Of a stretch of 64,000 nt of DNA, positions 34,272-45,716 are shown piece by piece. The notes beneath the pieces were generated by a model that saw only the letters and a list, made by a program, of their open reading frames with translations, searched no databases and was not told where the DNA came from. The stretch's first letter is position 1. Every line of letters begins with the position of its first letter. This stretch comes from Ligustrum vulgare (taxonomy: Eukaryota; Streptophyta; Magnoliopsida; Lamiales; Oleaceae). The stretch covers positions 24,489,446 through 24,553,445 of the forward strand of contig OY743172.1 in assembly GCA_963555705.1 (NCBI GenBank), read 5' to 3'. Position numbers and translations under genes: made by a program.

Positions 34272-36708
34272 TGTAGCGACCAAGAAAATTTCACGTATTA
34301 AATAATTATTTTAAAATTATGAAATCGTGTCGCTGCGATCTCATCCATTTTTAATTTAAAGTCACGATGTAATCGTCTAGTCGAGTCGAGAAAGATCGAG
34401 TTCAATTCAACTTTAAATAAATTCCGAATTTCTAAAACTATATTATTTATTTATTTATTTTCTGTAATTCCAAAATCGTTTTAGATTCCAAAATTTTATG
34501 AAGCTCATTTTATCAGATCCATTTTCCTACTCAGTTGATTTACGCGTATTATTTTTCTCGAATTTCGTGTATTGATTGTCAAGATTTCCAAAATGCCTAA
34601 TCAACCTATACTACCACCAACTTCCACCAACCACATCAATCCCATGCCCTATCAATTCTCATACTCTACATCACCAACCCCTCCAAACTCACTTCTCAAC
34701 ATCATCATCACCATCCTCTCTCCCTCTGCACAAACCACACGTTGAGTTCCAGCAGTAGCTTCCATCAACCATTCAGCCATCTTCAGCTCTCCTGGTATGA
34801 ATCTCTCTTCTCTATTGAATCAGCATCATCACCACAACCGAACCACTACACAACCACAATACAAAAACGAACCCACCACCAAATCGAATCATCATCACCA
34901 CCAACACAGCCTCTTCACCATTACCACCACCGTGGTCAGTCACCGCCACCTCCTTCATCATCATCATCATCATCATGATGCATCATCATCATCACTTCGA
35001 CCACCCACCGCCTGCACCTAAGCTCCATTGTACCACCAACCACACCTCCACTGCCTTCTTCAAAATCCTCATTAATCAGCCAAAATCGCGGCCAGCCTCC
35101 ATCTTCAACACCACACTGTTACTAACCCCACACCAACACCCACCACCACCTCCACAAATCGCCCCACCAACACAACCGCAGCCTCCACCTCCATCAAGCC
35201 ATAACTGGCCAACCCAACTCCAATCTCAACCAAAATCAAAACCCAAAAATCAAGAATAAGACTTAACCCAAACACTTACCTTGATCGTCGCCCAGTTCGC
35301 CGCTAACTCGCCAGAAAACACCGCGACTCAAGCCTCATTTTTCCTCAGTCTTTGCGCCCAATCTCGCACCAAAAACGCCACAATCTGACCCCCATCTTGA
35401 CCGCCCCTCGCCGGCACCTGCCGGCGGCGTTTCTCCGACTGGAGACCGGATTCCCTCTCGCTCGCACCTCGCTCTTCTCTGATTGTTATGAAATGGGGGA
35501 AGAGAGTAATTTGTTATAAATTTTGATTTTCGAAAATTAAATTTTGGTCCCCAAGTTTTTAAAGTTATTTAATTTAGTCCTTATAGTTTTAAAACTTATC
35601 ATTTCAGCCCCTTAAGTTTTTATATGATTTTAAACAGTCCCTTCATTTTAAAAATCAATTATTTCAACCCCTACAATTTAATATCCGTTTTGAGCTTCAA
35701 CCCAAGTTTTGAAAATTTACATTTTAGTCCCCCAAGTGTAAAAGTATTCATTTTAGTCCCCCAACTTTCAAATCATCAATTTCAGTCTCTAAATTTTAAT
35801 TTATCATATTTAAACTATAAATTTCAAAAGACTAATTTAACTTATTTTTCTATTTGGCTAGATGAAGCGTACGGAGATTTAAAAGATTAAAGTAATTCCG
35901 GCTCAACCACACTCATTAAGTTTAAGGTAGACTCGCCCCTATTAATTGATTTAAATTATGATTGCATGTGTATGTTATGTGACTTATGTGAAAGTCATTT
36001 TTATGAAAAGAGACGAGAATATATTTCTTCAGAAATATTTATGTTGTTATGCTTGTCATAATTTATATGCTTTTATGAATGAGAAAGAAAGAAGAGAATA
36101 TCTTGCAAGATAAATGATGATGTTATGCATAACTTATGTATCTTAAGTGCACGAGAAGAAAGAGCAACCCACACCCTATGATTTCTAAAGAGCCTATGAT
36201 TTTTCAAAGAGAAGCCATGTACTTTAATGCACGAGAAGAGCAACCCACATCCTATGATTTCTAAAGAGTCTGCACTTATGTGTTCAATTATAATGTAGAT
36301 TAATTAATTGACGATGAGTCTACTGAGTATTTCTATGAAATGCTTATAACTATTTTAACAATATTTGCAGATTTCGGAGAGGGTGGCAAGTGATGAATGA
36401 TTGTGGCAATAGTCGTTAAATAATTGAAAATCTTATTTTGATGATCCGTATTTTCAAACGTTGGATATTTTTAAGATTTTCAATTATTTGAGAATTTATG
36501 ACATTTTCAATTGTTTTGTAACATTAACGGTTCAATTTATTATTTTGAATTATTTCATAGATGTTTTCAAATTTTATCGACCATTACAGTTTATTTAATG
36601 TTGTCAAAAAAATGAATTTTTAGATATTTCTTCCACTAAAATATTATTTTTAAGTTTAGACCAGACGATGACGTGGTGAACCGGGTATTTAAAATTCGGG
36701 ACGCTACA
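34272..36708. mobile_element. Large solo LTR, 2,437 bp, target duplication TACTC
   Basis: It starts TGTAGCGACCAAG and ends GGGACGCTACA, with TACTC at 34267-34271 and 36709-36713. The termini are inverted over 7 bp (TGTAGCG / CGCTACA). No coding domain is present: the Pro/His/Ser-rich open frames at 34576-35260 come from CCA/CAC/TCA-rich low-complexity DNA. A GC-rich patch at 35280-35470 and a T-rich tract with repeated CCCAAGTTTT/TTTAGTCCC phrases (35540-35800) follow. Confidence 0.85.
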
Positions 36709-36729
36709 TACTCTATTCTCTAATAGTAT

Positions 36730-38326
36730 TTAGCCCCTTGTGGTGAATATACCTCGCAAAATACAAAGTAAACATGAGTTATGTAAATAGCGGATAAATA
36801 AAGATTTGCAATGTATATTTCAATCAATACAAAAGCAATTAAAAGTAGTAATGAAAACTCCCTCAATTGCACAAAATAGCCGGCTGAAATGGTGTCCAAT
36901 GAGGGCTAGAATTCTACCCAAAACTCCACAAAAGTAATACCACACGATCAAGGCTAGAAAACACTTCTAGACAACACCCAAAAAATCACACCAAACATGT
37001 TGCCTTCTGTAGCGTACCCGGTCCTCAAGGGCTGCCGGCCGTCTACTCATAGTCTTTCCACTCCCCCCTGGTCGTCCTGCTCCTCAAGGGCTGGCAGCCT
37101 CGTTTCCAGGAAGTGGATTTTTGCCTTCCGCAGGATTCGACCATGTACCTAGGAGTTTAGTAATCTTAGAATCCTGCTACCATTACTAAACCCCTAGGTA
37201 CATGGTTCGAATCCTGCGGAAGGCACAAATTCACTTCCTGGAAACGAGGCTACCAGCCCTTGAGGAGCAGGGAGACCAGGGGGGAGTGGAAAGACTATGA
37301 GTAGACGGCCGACAGCCCTTGAAGACCGGGTACGCTACAAAACTGGTCTAATGGTAGCAAGATTCTAAGAATCATTGTACTAAACCCCTAGGTGCATGGT
37401 TCGAATCCCGCGGAAGGCAAAAATCCACTTCCTGGAAACGAGGCTGCCAGCCCTTGAGGAGCAGGACGACCAGGGGGGAGTGGAAAGACCATGAGTAGAC
37501 GGCCGGAAGCCCTTGAGGACCGGGTCCTCAAGGCCTGGCAGCCTCGTTTCCAGGAAGTGAATTTTTGCCTTCCGCAGGATTCGAACCATGTACCTAAGGG
37601 TTTAGTACAATGATTCTTAGAATCCTGCTACCATTAGACCTGGAAACGAGGCTGCCAGCCCTTGAGGAGCAGGACGACCAGGAGGGAGTGGAAAGACCAT
37701 GAGTAGACGGCTGAAAGCCCTTGAGGACCGAGTACGCTACACCTTCTCAAACCCAAAGAGAACTGAACAGAGGCTATAGCAACACGGACACAACAAGAAC
37801 CGAACACATGCTCACAATAAGAACCAAATAGGGGCAAACAAGAATGACTGAGCAGCAGCCAGCAAAAGGTCCAAAACTACAAAGGAGACCCAAGTCCAAG
37901 AACCAGCTAGGTGATCGGCTGTTTACAAAATCCACCAAGGAGGGCAGATTTCCAATCACATAAGGAGAGGAATAAAGAGGGTGGAGGGTAGCCATTTTCA
38001 CAAAGAAAAGGAGGAGGGCGTCGTATTCTTCTTTAGTCGAGAGGGAGAGGTCGAGTAGATATATGTTACACTTAATTAGGTTAAGTAGGGAATCCTAATT
38101 AAGTCGGGTCGTCTCCGAAGCCTACCTATCGAGCAATAGGGCCGAGATCCAATTAAAACCCCAAAGTTCCCTTAGCCCATCTTGGAAATGGGTTACAACA
38201 CTTGTGGAGTTTGGGCAATACTATTATCTTCGATCATGAGCCAAAAGACCCGCGAAGGATAATTAACCCGGCACGATGTTTCGTCATTGCCCTCGAGGTT
38301 TGATTGGGACCAAAATACCCAACAAA
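36730..38326 (-). mobile_element. Copia-like LTR carrying the fold-back element
   Basis: On the minus strand a polypurine tract AAGGTGGAGGT is followed by TGTTGGGTATTTTGGTCCC, beginning near 38326. The LTR body runs left to about 36730, where the plus strand reads TGTGGTGAATATACC. The 734-bp fold-back element at 37008-37741 is nested inside. The left end is approximate, and no second LTR was found in the window. Confidence 0.5.
37008..37741. mobile_element. Fold-back element of five alternating tRNA-like units, LTR-like ends, target duplication CCTTC
   Basis: It begins TGTAGCGTACCCGGTC and ends GACCGAGTACGCTACA, flanked by CCTTC at 37003-37007 and 37742-37746. Inside is one unit repeated five times: minus (37008-37185), plus (37186-37338), plus (37339-37523), minus (37524-37640) and plus (37640-37741). 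A full unit has an A-box-like TAATGGTAGCA, a B box GGTTCGAATCC, then GGAAGGCA and a GC-rich tail with CCTGGAAACGAGGC and GTAGACGGCC. The plus/minus join at 37511-37533 is itself a palindrome (CTTGAGGACC...GGTCCTCAAG). The extra length between A and B boxes argues against a working tRNA. No protein is encoded. Confidence 0.85.
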
Positions 38327-40130
38327 CCTCCACCTTGGTTCCAAACAAATCTGCAACACCAAAATACCTAGTTTATTAGTTGCACAAAACAGTTCCAAAT
38401 AAATTAGAACTCAACATACGTTTACCAATGTTTCAAGTTAGAAACATGTCTTGTACCTACTAAAAGTACTCATCGATGACCAAGGTCAAACCCAAGTATA
38501 AACTAAATTATAGCGAGCCAACTATCCATTTATATCACATTAGCAAGTAGCACATATGTAAACACATTACATTCACACATGAGTAAATCAAGAGTATATA
38601 ATAACACGAAGTCATAGGTGACTCCACAAATGCGATGACAGCATATTAAAGGGAAAACTTCAAAACTTTTCACCAAGTTCACATAAGGAACTTAACATTA
38701 ACACCGAGTTAATCAAAATGGTCAACACAAGCAATGAATGAAAATGTCCCCCAAGAAAAGATATAACTACAATCATGCACCCATTCCAAAACTGATGTAG
38801 CTCTCCTCTCATTGCCATCTATGCTCACAAGATTACTCATCAATCACGCCTAACTAGTACACTACTAAAGATCCTGAGACAACGGATGTACCTCTGTCAC
38901 AACCTCACTTCTCACTCAAAGAAGGTAAACCTATAATTTCCACCTCACCTAGAGATAATAGGAGCGTCCTCCACCTAATCGAAATCCTCACAGATAAAGT
39001 ATAACACGACATTTGACAACTTCACCTCTCGTGATGTACATGTCAAAACACACATCCTCTAGTATGTCACCAAATACACTATCTGGCATCTAGTCTCAAC
39101 ATTCCTAGTTAGCTCTCACTTCTAACACAACTACTGAAAACCCATCACACCCAAAAGGGAACACAGCTGATATCTATTGCGAGAACACACACAGCGTCAA
39201 GACCTCACACCAACCCCAAATATTCTTGCTCATAATTTTTTTAACTTATTTTATTTTAGATAGTATTTATTTATATATAAATTACAAACAAAACGATCTA
39301 AAAATTTTAAAATTTGGTTAAGAAATTAAAAAACTAATTTTAACTTTAATGGCTCTTAAAAAAAGCTATTAAAAAAGCTTTCAAAACACAATGATATATG
39401 CACATACAATCGTATAAATTCGTATAAATCGTAGTCAATTCATGCCCAGAATGCGCACAGTAGTGGGCCATAACAGATGTAAAATTGGATGCAAATATAC
39501 AACAAAATATATTGGGCCGAAAACTTAATTTACATCCATTTTAATTTACACATCCCCATTGGACACCATTCCGACAACTTTGAAGATCAAAATCACTAAT
39601 TATATTCAATATACACCACAGTTGGAGATGCTCTTATATGGTTAAGTGCCACATAGACTGATATTATAATGCCAGTGGTGCTAAATAACATTATTCACCT
39701 CTAGCTTTGGATGACATTATTATAGATATTTTGTAATTCTTAATTTAAGGAATATAAATATTAGGGTTTCTAACAAATGTGAGTTATTAAAACATGCCCT
39801 CACAACTAGAAAGTGTAATTGATTTTTTTTCCTGATGACTTAGGTGTCCAAGCTTTGCTCGAATAATCCTGGGAGAGCGACCTTTCACCTAGTTCATCTT
39901 TCATATAAACTTGGATGCGAATACAGTCTATGCACACAAGGACCCCCTTTTCATTGTGCGGACAGAGCCCTGAAGGGGCGCTATAACCTGCCTCCATTAA
40001 GCACTTACCTTTAGCATTTTAAATGATGTCTTTCAAGAGTTAAGACTTGAATCTCCGATTCTTTTATTAAGAAAATATTACTCTTACAAACAAATTTTAC
40101 ACACTAAACATGAGGCGGGGCCCACAAATA
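38327..40130. other. Non-coding tail of the copia-like element and AT-rich DNA
   Basis: From 38327 to about 39230 the sequence is AC-rich on the plus strand without open frames, probably degenerate internal DNA of the minus-strand copia-like element. Around 39520-39640 a MITE-like right end reads GTTGGAGATGCTCTTA. A GC-richer patch at 39830-40000 was not classified. Confidence 0.35.
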
Positions 40131-40762
40131 TTTTATCATGGGGAAATTACAAGGAAATAGGTATGTAAAGATCCAAAGTAAAAAAAACAGGCCAAACCTT
40201 AATAAATTCAAATTTCATATTCTAATTAGAATTTTCGTAATTTTTTTAAATTAATTATCATATCACAAAATATTTTCATAACAAATCCAATAAGCAAAAT
40301 CTACGCGAATTATTTATGAAAGAAATATTTACTATCCCTACATATCCGGCCACTACTATATTGAACTCCACCCCTTCTACCAGAGTATACACTGTCGCTC
40401 AGCCTAAAAATTCATTATAGTTGTTAGGTTAAATTTCACTATACAGCCCATCAATCCGACAATTTCCAAGAGAAACCATTGCTTGGAGCCTACGCCACCA
40501 CACAATCCAGTACCGCTACCCATCCTACACTGCACAACACAATTTATTTTGTCTCCCTACTTTTGAACCGATTAGAATATTCAGGACATCAGACCGGAAT
40601 TCACCACCGGAGAAAGGAAAAGAGAATGAAGATACCGGTCATAAAAGGAGGAGGGGAGATATTGAAACAGAAATCCAGACTAAGATCCTAATCAACGCTG
40701 AAGATAGTGAATTGGGCGATACGCATCTGGTATGTGAAAATATACCCCTGTTTTTAACTATT

Positions 40763-43700
40763 GTGACCTTACAATTTATTTGTGATCCGAAACATTGTTG
40801 ATGAGTATGCTTTTGAGATCATGAAAATTTGAACTAGACGAACCCTTAGTCCATTTTTTGTTTTGCTAGTGTGTGATTTGGAACAATCTAAAAATGTGAC
40901 CTTTGGAACGGATAGTGTGCTTCCAATTATAAATATATGTTGATTTGATATTCTGTAACGTGAATCATTTTGAAGTATATGGGACCTGGATGAAAAGTAA
41001 TTGTAACCAACTTAGTTACCTACGAAATTGGGTTTTGTTTGATTGGTGCATTGCAATGAATCAAAACATTTGTGAAGCTGTGAACCATACATCTTTGTCA
41101 TATTTGGTTTAAGGTGTTGTCAAGGGCTCCAAGAATCAGAACATTGTTAAATTCTCATATATCTATGTGACCTTTGAAAGAAGACACCACGTGCATAAGG
41201 TCACAATGCTCAAACACCATTACATTTCTTATATTAGAATCACTACCCGCAATACACAATTTAATATATTCATACACGAATATACTTCAAATTATTTGTA
41301 ACTTATTACTATGACCTAGGCATAGAAGTGAATTAGAAACATTGTAATCTTTATATATGGATTGTGAACCTATATCCGTCGTCACCTTGAATTGAATTGG
41401 TGTGGAGTGTGCGTAATGAAATATATTTATCAGTTGAGGTTCTCTGAATCTGGAGGTTTCTGACTCTGACTCTGACTCTGACCCGACATATACACATTCC
41501 TTTGGATATTGACTCATACATTTCATTGTGCTTCGCGTTGGTTTTTTCATTCATGTAATACAATGTTTTGTATGAACAATACGACCTAATGTGATTCCAG
41601 TACATGATGTTTTGAACTAAAATTCACACTCACACTTTTTTAAGCAGCTCTGGAAGTACATTATCCCTGAGGATGAATGGTTCAATCCTTCAAAAGCATT
41701 GACAAGTGAAGAAGACTGTGACACGTACTAGGCAGAGGATAGACAACGTTGTAATCAATGACGAGTGTATATCGGTGCAATCAATACACATAATATTCGT
41801 ACATTGACCGCTTTTGTTTAATATCCAAACTGAGAGATGCAATGGATCTCAACTTAGATAATGGAAAACAATTTCTTTTTAACAAATTTTATGGAATACA
41901 TTTGCTTATTTATTGTTATTCAGATTACAATCTCATTTAATTCATGTCACATGCTCATATGTATCCACCTCAGTCAGTTCACAATTTCATATGAACATGT
42001 CACAGGTTTTCATGAAATGCAAAATACCTAGGTAGTTTGTTATTGTTGACATGTCAACAGATCTTATTCGAAAACCTTACTGTCATTGTTCAAACATGGC
42101 CGGTTAAGGTCACATCTTATACGAATGAGGTCACAAGTACAGATCACATTCTATAACACCCAAGCCACATACTATCATACTCAGATCATGTGTTGTTCCA
42201 GATGTTAACAGATTAAATAAACTAGATCACATGTTATAACACCTAGGTCACATGTTCTACCCAGATCACATTCTATAACATTCATAAACTAGATCACATG
42301 TTATACCCATATCAACTGTAAGATGCATGTCTTGTGAGTTTAGAACTCAGATCCCCTTTTCTTTCATCAAGTTACTGGGTTACATTAACGTGGCCAAGTA
42401 CGAGAAGGTGTAATACATTATCTTTCAAAAAATATCACAGTTTAGAAAATAAGGTGAACAGAACTATTCTAAAAAACATGACATCAACTGAAATCAAAAT
42501 TTGTGTACAAGATATAAAATATCAATTCACGACATGAAAACGCTCCTAATCTAAAAATAATATAACAATGAAAATATGTTAAAAAAAGTATAACAATGAA
42601 GATTATTTTGTTTAATTGTTCGTCATTGCCGATTTGACTAACTTCATTTGGCTCCATAACGGAGAAACTCCCTTTAGGATGTACATTATCCACATTTGTG
42701 AGATCAATGATTACAGAGTAATTGGAAGGATCTTTATCAATGTTCTCCAGTGTCAGATAAGATAAGATAAGACATTACTATCACTCTTTATTCTGATCGG
42801 GTGTATGTCACTATTCAATAGAGAACTCAACATAACCACAAACTTGTTATGATCCAAGTCGAACTATGTCATAGTTGCGTCCAGAAACTTCAAATAATCA
42901 CATTTTTTAATCAACCATCAACAAAGCGGATTGTGATCAATACAACATACAAACGTGTACGTAACCCATACCTGCACATTATTGATTGTAACATTAGTCA
43001 TTGAGAAAGATTATCAGTTCAGTAACCCATAACTACACACTAAACTCAAGGTCACAAGCACACCCAAAAAATATTTTTCTAACATTACAAATAAGTCCTA
43101 TTCAATACAAAATCTACAACGAGCAGAAGTCACTGAGGTCACAATTATCAATTCAAGTTTAGGAGTCCCATTGGTTACTAATGCTGAATGGATTGAGGCC
43201 ACGATTATCATTTCAAGTTGAGTAGTCCCATTCGTTAGGCACATGACATAGGTATCTAATCATTACCATGGAATATATAATGGAAGGTCACAGACATTTT
43301 TTTTTTCAATATACATTTAGAAGAGATTTTCAAGTCTTAAATTTACGTCCATGTCTCAAGTTTTAACTGGAATAATGCAATCATGCAACATGGATATCAT
43401 TCGATAAATTAGCCTCACTGCATCAGTTCACACGAATTTCTGATCATGTCAATGTAAAAAATAAACAATCCCAAGTCACAAATTACACCAGAGCACAATG
43501 TCATTTGAAATTAGGAAATTGAAACGATTCGATAGAGTGTTCTGATAGCTACAAATACATTAAAGTCACACACGCTAATACCCAAAATACATTAAGGTCA
43601 CACACACTAATACCCAAACCATTGCAAGTGTGTTACCATGTTAGTGCGATATGTGCGACCTCGTCACATTATTAGCCCAGGTCACACACACAGATCAACT

Positions 43701-44101
43701 AAAGTTATGGTGATTGGTTCTGTGTCATAGACATATTCACCTACACGAAAATGGGGTCACATTAAAAAATAATAATAAAAAAACTATTTCAAATGAAGCT
43801 GTACCATTTCCCAATATCACACAATCTCAATCGACCACCATCACACACCCCACACTAACATGGTAACACACCTGTAATGGCTAATGTGGTTTCTTTAAGC
43901 AGTGAAATAACAATAGATTTTTCTGTAACCTCATCACATTTGATACATTATTACCAGAGTCAAGCACAATTACCAATTGAGATGTTTTGTGCTTCTCTCG
44001 AAAATCCAAAATCCAGGTGACTTCTTGTTGATACTGTGATGGAATCGTTTCAGATACAATTTGTGACGTCGAATAACAACATCGGAGATGATATTGTGAC
44101 C
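40763..44101. repeat. Dispersed GTGACC / GGTCAC motif array inside the MULE
   Basis: GTGACC lies at about 40763, 40896, 41167 and 44096. GGTCAC lies at about 41199, 42109, 42129, 42246, 43050, 43138, 43286, 43596, 43680 and 43755. Most sit in AAGGTCACA or its complement TGTGACCTT. Variants such as AGATCACATGTTATAACA repeat near 42165-42310. Outside this element such density is not seen. Confidence 0.7.
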
Positions 44102-44270
44102 TTGCCTTTGTTACAGCTCCGGGCAAGGTGTCTGTGAGCTCCGATCGGTATGTGCAATGAAAAAATACTAGATCCACCCATACCGAAAGATGAATTGTAG
44201 AGTCCTGGATTTGGAAATGTTCGTGTGACTGATAGCGTGATTACGGGGGGAATCTTGATCTGGTTTGTAT

Positions 44271-44275
<5 letters not shown>

Positions 44276-44311
<36 letters not shown>
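44276..44311. repeat. (TA)n microsatellite
   Basis: An almost uninterrupted TA run lies inside the right part of the MULE. Confidence 0.95.
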
Positions 44312-44317
<6 letters not shown>

Positions 44318-45229
44318 CATATATTAATATAATAATTATATAATTCTATGATTAAAATCTACATCTGCACATTATAATGGGGCGACACAGTTAGAATGAA
44401 CCACTCCAACGTCATGAACGTGTAAAATCACATTTGGGTACAACACGGACAATTTATCGGGGCCCACCACCGAGAACCCACCCGAATTGTCACCATGTCG
44501 AGCTCCATCAGAAACTCTTCTCCCTCTTCTTCATTTACGGAATCGAGTCGTGTGGAATCCGATTCAGTTTCGGGATTGGAGGGGGGTTGGGTTTAGGGTT
44601 TGGGAATTGTGGCGCCATTGCTGAAGGAAGTAAGAACTTATAAGCTTGTTCGCGAATTGATTTTGATCCATTATTCTGAGATTCTTCAGAAATTTCAATA
44701 ATAAGATTGCATTAAAGAAGAATTAGAAAATAGAGGGATATGAGCACCACTCATGTTATTGATCTTGAGATTTCTGAGCTTGATCTTGAGAAATGGGCTT
44801 GATTGGAGGAATTGAAAGTGAAATTATTGTTTGATTTGCTTTTGCTTCATTTGATCTGAATTTTTGAGATTTTTAAAAAAACGTAATACATGTATAATTT
44901 AGGGTTTTTGAGATTTGTGGTGTACACAAAAAATAAAGAAGAAGAAAAATTAATATAATGGAAGGTTATTTAAGTCAATTTATTTGTGACAAATTTAGTA
45001 AATATGAAAAATGTGGTGTCAATATAATTACTCATATATATAAGACCCGATTTGTGAATTATTGAAAATAATTTTCCAATAGTGAAATATCAATGTTAAA
45101 CGCCCTGACTTGTGTATTTTTTCCCTTTTATCATTTTGTGGGACTCACCCCCATATTATGAGTGTGTAGGTGTAACATAGAGATGACAATTTTTTCTGTG
45201 AGATCCGATCCTCGAGAGACCGTCCCGAA

Positions 45230-45365
45230 TGAGGCGGGGATGGTAAAATTTTATTCTTATTACAGGGATGGGATGGGGACGGGGACGGGGATGAAAATGA
45301 AGTCCCCGCCCAGTTTATAATTTAAACGGAAAATTTTTAATTCCCACCGCGCCCCGCATGTAATG
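45230..45365. repeat. GGGGATGGGGACGGGG-type simple repeat
   Basis: Repeated GGGATGGGGACGGGG units are followed by complementary CCCCGCCC and CCGCGCCCCGC phrases. This resembles the low-complexity GC-rich arms of some plant non-autonomous DNA elements. Ends were not defined. No gene was seen between the MULE and the cis-prenyltransferase start. Confidence 0.5.
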
Positions 45366-45716
45366 GAATGGGAATGAGGTTCTCGACTCATACCAGTCTC
45401 ATTGTCATCACTACTTGTCCCTCTTGTTTATACATCTTCCTACTTAACCGTTGCACCATATCATGGGCCAGTATAATTGATTTTTATTCCTATCTAAGGA
45501 CCATTAATAGCAATTTAATTGTCGTTGATGAAGAGAGATGTTTAGTCTGAAATTTGCCTTCTCAAAATTCCTGTCAAAACCTGCTTAAACGATTGTGAAG
45601 GTTAGGCAAACGTATCAAAAACCGAATATATAATTGACAGTTGACACGGCTGGCAAAGGGAAATCAAGAGAGGTGATTTGCAGTTTTTTTTATTTATCAG
45701 TTTTGGAGTTTCAAAT

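Larger units (their letters stand above)
40140..45125. mobile_element. Mutator-like (MULE) element, 4.99 kb, 9-bp target duplication TTTTATCAT
   Basis: The left end is GGGGAAATTACAAGGAAATA. The right end, read inverted, is GGGAAAAAATACACAAGTCA. TTTTATCAT occurs exactly at 40131-40139 and 45126-45134, and 9 bp is the Mutator length. No MULE transposase domain was recognised. The interior has many GTGACC/GGTCAC motifs, a possible coding scrap near 41645-41730 (LWKYIIPEDEWFNPSKA) and a GC-richer block at 44440-44640. It may carry host-derived sequence, but I could not identify a source gene. Confidence 0.75.

Noticed and set aside
34576..35260. Pro/His/Ser-rich open frames that could be a cell-wall protein
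   Set aside because: Several overlapping frames are open at once because the DNA is CCA/TCA low-complexity, and the whole lies inside a solo LTR.
37339..37415. Possible tRNA gene (A box TAATGGTAGC, B box GGTTCGAATCC)
   Set aside because: The spacing between boxes is too long, no closed acceptor stem is visible, and the unit is part of a mobile fold-back array.
39806..39997. GC-richer patch resembling a tRNA-derived or coding piece
   Set aside because: No A/B boxes or protein similarity could be supported.
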